A stretch of 64,000 nucleotides of DNA from the NCBI GenBank assembly GCA_023402175.1, contig JAEXCN010000327.1:1-64000 (forward strand), written 5' to 3'. Source of the stretch: Pseudomonadota bacterium. Its GTDB lineage: Bacteria > Myxococcota_A > Polyangia > Polyangiales > Polyangiaceae. The notes under the pieces are model-generated. The model was not told the DNA's origin. It was given only the letters and a program-made list of their open reading frames with translations, and did no database searches. Shown one piece after another: positions 52,880 to 60,346 of the stretch (position 1 is the first letter of the stretch; every line of letters starts with the position of its first letter). The translations under genes and the position numbers were made by a program.

Positions 52880-54034
52880 ATGAAGCGCATTGCTTGGGTC
52901 GGAGGAATTGCCGTCGTCGTCGTGGCATGTGGAGGCGGTAGCGCCCCGGAGCCCATGACGCCGCAGAGCTCGTCGTCCAACGCGGGCGGCCTTCAGTCGG
53001 TCACGCCCTCGCGCAACCTGCACCTCCGAGCAGCCTTCGACAACAACCCGAGCGTCTATGTCGGGCGCTTCGTGCCGGCAGGGCTTTCGTCGAGCGAGCT
53101 CGACGAAAATCGTGCGGCGAAGACGTCGTGCAGCAAGTTTTTCACGGCACGCGAGCAGACCGTCAACCAGGAGATGGACGAGCTCGTGTACGCGTCGAGC
53201 TCGGCATCGGCGTCGGTCGGCGTGATCGCCACCGGCGCGCTGGCGAATGCACAGGGCGCGAGCGCGAAGGGCTCCGTCCTTCGCGTCCATTACATCATCA
53301 AGAAGAAGCTGCAGCTCGACAGCGATCCCGACCAGCTCAAGGCGTGTTGCACGAAGAATCCGGAGGACTGCACGGGAACCGTCATCGGTGAGTTCTTGAT
53401 GGGCTCGGGCGAGATCTATCAAGCGACGGAGGCGAGCCGCGATGCTTCCGGCAATCTCGGCATCCCGCCGGTCGCGGCGAAGGCATCGGTCAGCGACGCG
53501 TCGAAGTGGAAGAAGGTGCAGTCCTTCAACGATACGTACTTTGCGTTTCTCCCCGTCGCCGCGGGCGGTACCCCACCGCCGCTCAACTCGTGTGACTTCT
53601 GCGCTCGCTTGCCGGAGGACTCGAACGGCCAGTACTTCTGCGGTGTCTCGAGCCCGGCGATCGAGGAGTCCGCCGGCCGCGACGCCGCGATGCAGAACGC
53701 ACGCACGCAGGTCGTGAAGTACCTCGGCGAGCAGATCGAGGCGAAGAGCCAGTCGTTGTCGAGCGCCGCGAAGGGGCTCATCTCGGATCAACGCTTCGTC
53801 GAAGCCGTCGCGAAGGGACTGGCCAAGCGCGTGAAGGACAAGCAGTACTGCTCAGAGAAGCAGAACAGCCCGGAGCACCCGTCGGTCTACAAGGTGCTCG
53901 CCTACGTCCCGAACGACGCGCTCGTCGAGGAGGCCTCGAAGGTCGTCGACGACCTCGCCAAGAGCAATGGCAAAACGACGCCTGCCGATGCGGAGGCGGT
54001 CAAAGCCGCGATCAAGAAAGCGGCGACGAAGTGA
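52880..54034 (+). CDS. LPP20-like lipoprotein (caspase cassette gene 2)
   Basis: A 384-residue protein with an excellent Shine-Dalgarno (GGAGGAGA) before the ATG and a lipobox Cys17 (AVVVVACGG). The C-terminal half (about 250-330: SAGRDAAMQNARTQVVKYLG) resembles LPP20-type lipoprotein domains, in which one long helix packs on a sheet. Cys-rich spots (KACCTKNPEDC, NSCDFCARL) may form disulfides. The stop overlaps the first caspase gene in GTGA, so the protein is likely produced with it. No catalytic residues. Confidence 0.8.
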   Translation: MKRIAWVGGIAVVVVACGGGSAPEPMTPQSSSSNAGGLQSVTPSRNLHLRAAFDNNPSVYVGRFVPAGLSSSELDENRAAKTSCSKFFTAREQTVNQEMDELVYASSSASASVGVIATGALANAQGASAKGSVLRVHYIIKKKLQLDSDPDQLKACCTKNPEDCTGTVIGEFLMGSGEIYQATEASRDASGNLGIPPVAAKASVSDASKWKKVQSFNDTYFAFLPVAAGGTPPPLNSCDFCARLPEDSNGQYFCGVSSPAIEESAGRDAAMQNARTQVVKYLGEQIEAKSQSLSSAAKGLISDQRFVEAVAKGLAKRVKDKQYCSEKQNSPEHPSVYKVLAYVPNDALVEEASKVVDDLAKSNGKTTPADAEAVKAAIKKAATK

Positions 54035-55947
54035 GCGGCCGGAGACTCCTCGCCAGACGCGCCGTCGTGCGCGCGGCGTTCGCGGCCTCGATCGGCAGCT
54101 TCGTCGCCCTCCCGGCGAGCACGGCGCGCGCGGACGCGACGACAGGCCTCTGGCCCAACATCAGCGTCCCGCCGGCTCCTCCGGAGGGAGAGGCGCAGGG
54201 TGCATCGAAGGACGCGGCGCTGATCGTCGGCATCGAGCGCTACGACGCGCTGCCGAAGATCCCCGGGGCAGCGGAGAACGCGCGCGACTGGGAGAAGTAC
54301 TTCCTCTTCGGACGGAGGGTGCCGCCGGAGCGCGTACGCCTCTTGACCGATCAGAACGCGACGGTCGAAGCGATCAAGGCGCGCGCCGAAGAGATGACGG
54401 CGGCGGTACCGGAGGGCGGCACGCTCTTCGTGATCTTCATCGGTCACGGTGCGCCGGCCGAGGCGGGGCAGAAGGGCCTCCTCCTCGGCGCGGACGTGCG
54501 GCCGAGCGACGCGAGCTTCGCGTCGCGCTCGCTCTCGTACGACCAGCTCGCCACGCTGACGAACGCGGGCAAACAGGGCCGGACGGTGATGGTGCTCGAC
54601 GCGTGCTTCAGCGGCGTCTCGAACGAGGGAAAAGCGCTCTTGCCGTCGGTGCAGCCAGTCGTTGCGACGACGCTCATCGCGAGCCAGCACACGACCGTGT
54701 TCTCGGCAGGCACCGCGGGGGAGTACGCGGGCGCGTTGCCGGGCTCGCAGCGACCGGCCCTCAGCTATCTCTTGCTCGGCGCGCTGCGCGGCTGGGCCGA
54801 CAGTGACGGCGACGGCCGCGTGACGCCGGCGGAGGCGCACGCATACATGGGGACGGTGCTCCGGAGCCTGCCGAACAATCACGAGCAGCACCCGCAGCTC
54901 AACACCGACGCCGAGTCCGAGCCGCTCGCCTCGACCGGACGAGAGAAGGGCCCCGATCTGCCTACGATCCGGAGCAAGGTCGATACGTGGAAGCCGCCAG
55001 TCGAGGCGGCGCCGCAAGAGCCGCGCCTCCGCGTTGCGGTCGGCTGTGGGGACACGGAGCCGAAGGGGACCGACGACGGCCTCGCCGTTTACATCGACGA
55101 CTCGCCGACCGTTGCGCCGGCCGTGGGCGGCGAGAAGCGCTGGGACGAGGCGCTCCGGCGTAACGTCGTCGAGCACATCGCGTTTCCGATCGCGCCAGGG
55201 GCGCACCGGGTCGTCATCCGACTGCCCAACTGCGAGCCTGCCGAGGTCGACGTTCAGGTCGCCGACGGCTCGACCGTCGACGTGGACGGCGTGCTCCGCC
55301 CCGATACCGCATTTCTTCTTCGTGGTCCGGCCGGAATGCCTAATTGGGGACGCCTCGGCGTCGGATTGTGGAGGCTGAGCGTCGTCGATGCCGACTACGG
55401 GGACGCGGATCTCCCTACTTATGAAAACGCCAGGTACAGGCCGACCGTCACGGGCGTGATGCTCCAGCCCGCGGTGACGTTTCGATGGTGGACGCTCGGC
55501 CTCGATCTTGGGTACGCGATCGGCAAGACCACGCTCACCGGTCCAATCCCGGCCGAGACGGCTTCGAGTTACAGCAACCGACCAACCTCATGGCTTCGCG
55601 CCGGCTTGCGCGGCGGCGCGCGGTTTCCGTTTCACTACGCGGCGATGATGCTCGGCGTCGGCGCGGGATACGACAACGTCGTCGTGGACGTGAAAGACCG
55701 ATTGAGCGAACCCCACAACGCTTACGGTTCGGCCTGGTCGACGCTCGACATCCAGCCTTTCTGCGATTGGTCGTTCGCTGCCGGCATCAACGTCGATGCG
55801 CTTCTTCCGCAGGCGGCTACGAACAAGGCGGTCGTCGGCCTGGGATTGTCCGTCGGAATCGCCTACCAGCCAAACCACGCTTGCACTGTCGAGCGCTCGG
55901 CGAAGTACAAAGTCGAGGCCGAGACGCGGGAAGCCGCGAAGCGATGA
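54031..55947 (+). CDS. Secreted caspase-family (C14) protein 1 with barrel-like C-terminus
   Basis: A 638-residue protein starting at GTG in a GTGA overlap with the LPP20-like gene. An Arg-rich export signal (RRLLARRAVVRAAFA, twin-arginine-like) ends near ARA-DAT (about 34). The caspase domain spans about 62-255 with the dyad His139 (FIGHG) and Cys192 (LDACFSG). An EF-hand-like loop DSDGDGRVTPAE (257-268), a PEGA-like segment (about 385-425), and a C-terminal about 200-residue stretch of amphipathic strands with YAIGKTTLTG and LRGGARFPFH, suggesting an outer-membrane barrel, follow. Caspase-type enzymes cut after basic or acidic residues; specificity is not read here. Calcium control is possible. 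Confidence 0.85.
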   Translation: MSGRRLLARRAVVRAAFAASIGSFVALPASTARADATTGLWPNISVPPAPPEGEAQGASKDAALIVGIERYDALPKIPGAAENARDWEKYFLFGRRVPPERVRLLTDQNATVEAIKARAEEMTAAVPEGGTLFVIFIGHGAPAEAGQKGLLLGADVRPSDASFASRSLSYDQLATLTNAGKQGRTVMVLDACFSGVSNEGKALLPSVQPVVATTLIASQHTTVFSAGTAGEYAGALPGSQRPALSYLLLGALRGWADSDGDGRVTPAEAHAYMGTVLRSLPNNHEQHPQLNTDAESEPLASTGREKGPDLPTIRSKVDTWKPPVEAAPQEPRLRVAVGCGDTEPKGTDDGLAVYIDDSPTVAPAVGGEKRWDEALRRNVVEHIAFPIAPGAHRVVIRLPNCEPAEVDVQVADGSTVDVDGVLRPDTAFLLRGPAGMPNWGRLGVGLWRLSVVDADYGDADLPTYENARYRPTVTGVMLQPAVTFRWWTLGLDLGYAIGKTTLTGPIPAETASSYSNRPTSWLRAGLRGGARFPFHYAAMMLGVGAGYDNVVVDVKDRLSEPHNAYGSAWSTLDIQPFCDWSFAAGINVDALLPQAATNKAVVGLGLSVGIAYQPNHACTVERSAKYKVEAETREAAKR

Positions 55948-57896
55948 CGCTCCTCGAACGATACTCGATCTCGCGACGCACGTGGCGGTCCGTGATCATC
56001 GCCGGCATGGCGATCGTGCTCTCCGCGCTCTCCTTCGAATCGTCCGCGTACGCAGACGCGACGACCGGGCTCTGGCCCGACGTCAGCGCGCCCGTGATGT
56101 CGGCGCGCGATCCATCCAAGGACGCCGCGCTCGTGATCGGTGTCGAGCGCTACGACGCGCTGCCGAAGGTGACGGGAGCAGCAGACACCGCTCGCGACTG
56201 GGAGCGCTACTTCTTGCTCGGTCGCCGCGTGCCGCCGGAGCGGGTGCGGCTCCTCACGGATCAGAACGCGACCGTCGAGCTCATCACGTCGCGCGCGAAG
56301 GAGCTTGCGAGCTCGGTCGAGGCCGGGGGGACGCTCTTCGTCGTGTTCATCGGTCATGGCGCGCCGGCGGCGGCCGGTCATCGGGGCCTGCTCGTCGGCG
56401 CTGACGCGCGTGCCTCCGAGTCGAGCCTCGGGTCGCGCTCGCTCGACTACGAGCAGCTCCTCGCGGCCGTCGCCGGCGGACAGCAGGAGCGGACCGTGAT
56501 GGTGCTCGACGCCTGCTTCAGCGGGATCGCGGCCAACGGTCGGACGCTGCTCCCCGATGTCCAGCCCGTCGTCGCGACGAAGCTGCTCGCGACCGCGAAG
56601 ACCACGATCCTCTCTGCGGGAGAGGCGGGCGAGTACGCGGGCTCGCTGCCGGGCTCGCAGCGTCCCGCCTTGAGCTACCTCGTGCTCGGAGCGCTCCGCG
56701 GCTGGGGCGACCTCGACGGCGACGGCAAGGTCACGGTGAACGAGGCACATGCTTATGCGAGCATGGTGCTGCGCGCACTGCCGAACACGCACGAGCAGCA
56801 CCCGCAACTTTCGACCGACGCGCCCGACGAGCCGCTCGAGCAGGGAGTGAAAGAGAAGGGGCCGGATCTCCCGACGCTGCGAACGAAGCTCGACACGTGG
56901 AAGCCGCCGGTAGACGCCGCGCCGCAAGAGCCCCGTCTCCGCGTCGCGGTCGGCTGCGGAGACACGGAGCCGAAGGGGACCGACGACGGCCTCGCCGTTT
57001 ACATCGACAACTCGCCGACCGTTGCGCCGACGGCAGGCGGCGAAAAGCGCTGGGACGATGAGCTCCGGCGCAATGTCGTCGAGCACATCGCGTTTGCGAT
57101 CGCGCCTGGGGACCACCACGTCGTCGTCCGACTACCCGACTGCGAGCCTGCGGAGGTCGACGTCCATGTCGCCGACGCCTCGGGCGCCGACGTGGTCGGC
57201 GTGCTCCGGCCCGAACTGTCCCTCCTGCGCGGTCCGGCAGGGAGGCCCAACTGGGGACGGCTCGGCGTCGCGCTGTGGAACGTGCGCGCGCTCGACAGCT
57301 TCAACAACTATGGCCATGTGTCGATTTCCTCGGGCTATGTCCACTACAAGCCAAACGTCACGGGCGCGCTGGTCCAGCCTGCACTGGCGTTTCGATGGTG
57401 GACGTTAGGGCTCGACCTCGGGTACGCGGGCGGCACGACCACGCTCACGGGCGATATTCCCCCTGGGAGCGCGTCGAGCTTCACCGACAGGCCGACGACG
57501 TGGATCCGCGCCGGACTGCGTGCCGGTGCACGTTTTCCATTTCACTTCGCAGCGCTGATGCTTGGTGTCGGTGGGGGATACGATAACGTCGCGGTCTCGG
57601 AAATACCGCACAGCCCAGTGGCTTCCTCGGGGAGCGTCGCGAAAACCGCGCCGGGCGGTGCGTACGCTGGGGGATGGGCGACGCTCGACGTGCAGCCCTT
57701 CTGCGACTGGTCGCTCTTCGGGAGCTTCAACTTCGATGTGCTCCTTCCAGAGGCGAGTACGGGCAATGCCTTGACGGGCATGGGATTGTCCGCCGGTGTG
57801 GCTTATCAACCGAACCACGCCTGCACCGTCGAGCGCTCGGTGAAGTACAAGCTCGGGGCCCAGCCCCAGAGGACACGGGAAGTCGCGAAGCGATGA
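55944..57896 (+). CDS. Secreted caspase-family (C14) protein 2
   Basis: A 650-residue paralogue of the preceding gene, overlapping its stop by 4 nt (ATGA). The export signal contains ISRRTWRSVIIAG, which fits a twin-arginine motif. Catalytic His138 (FIGHGAP) and Cys191 (DACFSG) are intact. The DLDGDGKVT loop, the PEGA-like segment and the barrel-like C-terminus are all present and closely match gene 1 over the middle (the VAVGCGDTEPKGTDDGLAVY stretch is identical). Evidently a tandem duplication, probably recent. Confidence 0.85.
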   Translation: MTLLERYSISRRTWRSVIIAGMAIVLSALSFESSAYADATTGLWPDVSAPVMSARDPSKDAALVIGVERYDALPKVTGAADTARDWERYFLLGRRVPPERVRLLTDQNATVELITSRAKELASSVEAGGTLFVVFIGHGAPAAAGHRGLLVGADARASESSLGSRSLDYEQLLAAVAGGQQERTVMVLDACFSGIAANGRTLLPDVQPVVATKLLATAKTTILSAGEAGEYAGSLPGSQRPALSYLVLGALRGWGDLDGDGKVTVNEAHAYASMVLRALPNTHEQHPQLSTDAPDEPLEQGVKEKGPDLPTLRTKLDTWKPPVDAAPQEPRLRVAVGCGDTEPKGTDDGLAVYIDNSPTVAPTAGGEKRWDDELRRNVVEHIAFAIAPGDHHVVVRLPDCEPAEVDVHVADASGADVVGVLRPELSLLRGPAGRPNWGRLGVALWNVRALDSFNNYGHVSISSGYVHYKPNVTGALVQPALAFRWWTLGLDLGYAGGTTTLTGDIPPGSASSFTDRPTTWIRAGLRAGARFPFHFAALMLGVGGGYDNVAVSEIPHSPVASSGSVAKTAPGGAYAGGWATLDVQPFCDWSLFGSFNFDVLLPEASTGNALTGMGLSAGVAYQPNHACTVERSVKYKLGAQPQRTREVAKR

Positions 57897-59716
57897 AGCT
57901 CTTCGAACGACGCACGATCTCGCGGCGCACGTGGCGGTCCGTGGTCATCGCCGGCAGCGTGGCGATCCTCTTCGGGCTCGGCTCCGAGGGCTCGGCGCGC
58001 GCGGACGGAAGCGTAGGCCTGTGGCCCGACTTGCGAGCGTCTCCACACGGAGGCGCTGCGCGCACCATGACGACGCCTTCGCCGGATGCAGCATTGGTCA
58101 TCGGCGTGGACAAGTACGACGCGCTCCCTCGCGTGGAGGGCGCAGCCGAGAACGCGCGCGACTGGGAGGCGTACTTCCTGTCCTCCCGGATGGTGCCGCC
58201 CCAACGCGTGCGTATGCTCACCGACCAAGCGGCGACTGCAGAGTCGATTCGCGGCGCCGCCCGGATGCTTTCGGAGCAGATCGAGCCGGGGGGAACGCTG
58301 TTCGTCGTCTTCATCGGCCATGGTGCGCCCGGAGCCGGAGGCGAGAAGAGCGTGCTTCTCGGCTCCGACGTGCGCCCGAGCGACACGAGCTTTGCGTCGC
58401 GCTCGGTCAGCCATGATCAGATCCTCGGAGACGTGGCGGCCGGCAAGCAGGCGCGCACGGTCCTCGTCCTCGACGCGTGTTTCAGCGGCGTGGGACGTGA
58501 CGGGAAGCTCCTCATCGAGGGCGTTCAGCCGGTCGTTCCGGCATCGCTCGTCGAGACGCCTCGCACGACGATCTTTTCTGCGAGCCGTTCGGCCGAATAC
58601 GCGGGGGCCCTGCCTGGCTCGCAGCGTCCCGCCCTCAGCTATCTTCTCCTCGGCGCACTTCGCGGTTGGGCGGATGCCGACGCCGACGGCAAAGTCACTC
58701 CGGCGGAAGCAAACGCGTACGTCGGCTCGGTCCTCGAGGCCCTTCCGAAGAACCACGAGCAGCATCCCCAGCTCTCGAGTGACGAACCGAATGTCCCGCT
58801 CGCGCCCTCGGAAGGCGCGCGCCCACCGGATCTCGTCGAGCTACGTCGAAAGCTCGCCGGATGGCGGCCGGCCGTCGAGAAGAAGGAGGCCGACCTCGCC
58901 GTGAGCGTCACGTGTCGCGGCAAGCCCGTCAGCGAACGCAGCGGGCTAGAGGTGTTCGTCAACGACACGAGGCTCGTGGCGTCTGAATCGGCGAGCTACG
59001 TCGTCAAGCCGAGCGTCGCCGCCGTCACGGTGAAGGCGCCGGGGTGCAAGGCGTTCACGAGCGAGTCCGTCGACCTGAAGGTCGGAACACCGGTCTCCAT
59101 CGAGGGAGCGCTCGAGAGCGATCGCTCCGGGCTCGAACGGCTTCCGTTCGGCGAGCCGGGCCTCTTCCAGGTGTCGCTCGAGGGCGCGGGCCACTACTTC
59201 ACCATCAACGACGTCAGCAGCTGGCACGGGTCTGTCGTTGGACCGCGCCTCGCGCTGGGGCTCGCCGGGCGCCATGTCGACGCCGGACTCGCTTTCGAAG
59301 GAGCGGCTGCGAGCTTGATGTCTGAAGGCAATCACCACGCGTGGTCGCCCTTCCTCCTGATGCCGAGCGCCAGCCTCGGTTTTCGCTTGCCCTTCGGCTC
59401 GGTCCTCCTCCGCCCACTCTCCGCACGAGCGAGCGTCGTGATCTTCAGCGGGAGCGACGGGGCGAACCTTCCGACCAACGTGAAGCCGCATGCGATCCCG
59501 CGTACGGCCCTCGCGCTAGGTACGGGCGCCGACGTGGCGCTGTCCTGCGACTTCTCGATCCGCTTGAGCGCCGAGCTCGGGCCGTCGCTGAGTGATTCGG
59601 CGTCGATCGTCGGAGGCGCGCTCGGCGTCGTTTATGCGCCGTCGTCGACGTGCCACGACGAGCGGCGCATCCCTGAAGGGATTCGCGTCGGAGGCACTCT
59701 CCCGCCAAGTCTCTGA
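57893..59716 (+). CDS. Secreted caspase-family (C14) protein 3, diverged C-terminus
   Basis: A 607-residue third paralogue with an ATGA overlap. It shares the N-terminal ISRRTWRSVVIAG signal with protein 2. The dyad is His143 and Cys196 (FIGHGAP, DACFSG), and the loop is DADADGKVT, where the usual middle Gly is Asp-Ala. After about residue 330 it departs from the other two: the Cys-containing PEGA-like segment reads ADLAVSVTCRGKPVSERS, and the C-terminal strands differ (GFRLPFGSVLLRPLSARAS). The catalytic core is conserved while the surface or anchor part has diversified. This suggests different localisation or binding. Confidence 0.84.
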   Translation: MKLFERRTISRRTWRSVVIAGSVAILFGLGSEGSARADGSVGLWPDLRASPHGGAARTMTTPSPDAALVIGVDKYDALPRVEGAAENARDWEAYFLSSRMVPPQRVRMLTDQAATAESIRGAARMLSEQIEPGGTLFVVFIGHGAPGAGGEKSVLLGSDVRPSDTSFASRSVSHDQILGDVAAGKQARTVLVLDACFSGVGRDGKLLIEGVQPVVPASLVETPRTTIFSASRSAEYAGALPGSQRPALSYLLLGALRGWADADADGKVTPAEANAYVGSVLEALPKNHEQHPQLSSDEPNVPLAPSEGARPPDLVELRRKLAGWRPAVEKKEADLAVSVTCRGKPVSERSGLEVFVNDTRLVASESASYVVKPSVAAVTVKAPGCKAFTSESVDLKVGTPVSIEGALESDRSGLERLPFGEPGLFQVSLEGAGHYFTINDVSSWHGSVVGPRLALGLAGRHVDAGLAFEGAAASLMSEGNHHAWSPFLLMPSASLGFRLPFGSVLLRPLSARASVVIFSGSDGANLPTNVKPHAIPRTALALGTGADVALSCDFSIRLSAELGPSLSDSASIVGGALGVVYAPSSTCHDERRIPEGIRVGGTLPPSL

Positions 59717-59726
59717 AGCGCGCCAG

Positions 59727-59741
59727 CCGGCCGTTGGCCGG
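59727..59741. terminator. Hairpin after caspase cassette
   Basis: A 6-bp perfect stem CCGGCC/GGCCGG with a 3-nt loop, 11 nt past the caspase 3 stop and 31 nt before the convergent DUF4169 gene's stop. Likely a bidirectional terminator, though without a T-run. Confidence 0.4.
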
Positions 59742-59772
59742 ATGGACCGCTCGAGACGTCCGTCAGCGTGCG

Positions 59773-60000
59773 TTACGGCCCGTCGGATCCTTCGGACGGT
59801 GATGGGGGCGCGGGCTCTTCGCTGGCGTGCTCGAGACGCTTGCCCTCGAGCAGACGCGCGGCGCGCTCGCGATCCGCGAGCTCCCCCTCCTTCTGCGCCT
59901 TCGTACGGCCGTGCCGAATGCGGTTGATCTCGGCCTGCTTCGCCTTCTCTTCGCGCTGCTTCTTCTTCCGAAAACGGTTCAGGTTGACGACGTTGCCCAC
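59773..60000 (-). CDS. DUF4169-family small protein
   Basis: A 75-residue, very basic protein: MGNVVNLNRFRKKKQREEKA, then Ala/Glu/Arg-rich helix. This N-terminal pattern VVNLxRFRKxK is typical of DUF4169, a small Proteobacterial family. No function is known. It is the leftward gene after the tiny ORF 60146-60295 and katE, convergent with the caspase cassette. Confidence 0.82.
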   Translation of the reverse strand: MGNVVNLNRFRKKKQREEKAKQAEINRIRHGRTKAQKEGELADRERAARLLEGKRLEHASEEPAPPSPSEGSDGP

Positions 60001-60145
60001 GTCCTCGACGCTGCCACGGTCGGGCGACGTTGTCTCGGTCCGTCGTCAAGGATCGTTTGGCGCGATCGGATTGGTCGTGCAGGCGCGTCGCGACCTTCCC
60101 GACGCAGGGCGGCGACGGCTGACGGTCACGAGCGCGACGCGACGA

Positions 60146-60295
60146 TCAAGAGTCTGCCGGCGGCCTCTGCTCGGCCGCATCGGACTCCTCGTCGTCGTAG
60201 CGCTTCGACTCCTCGCGCTCGGGTTCGGCTTTGCGCTCCTCGCTCGAGCCGCGTTCGGGCTCGGCCGTCTTTTTCGGTTGGGGTCCATCAGGCAT
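60146..60295 (-). CDS. 49-aa highly charged ORF
   Basis: Begins MPDGPQPKKTAEPERGSSEE and continues Glu/Arg/Lys-rich. A plausible GAGG lies about 8 nt upstream of the ATG. It sits 51 nt after katE on the same strand and could be translated from its transcript. Composition alone supports it; no family. An upstream ATG in the same frame adds 11 unrelated residues. Confidence 0.45.
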   Translation of the reverse strand: MPDGPQPKKTAEPERGSSEERKAEPEREESKRYDDEESDAAEQRPPADS

Positions 60296-60346
60296 GGGGC
60301 ACCTCGTGAGGATCACGACGCACACCACATGCCGGCCGCAGCGCCG

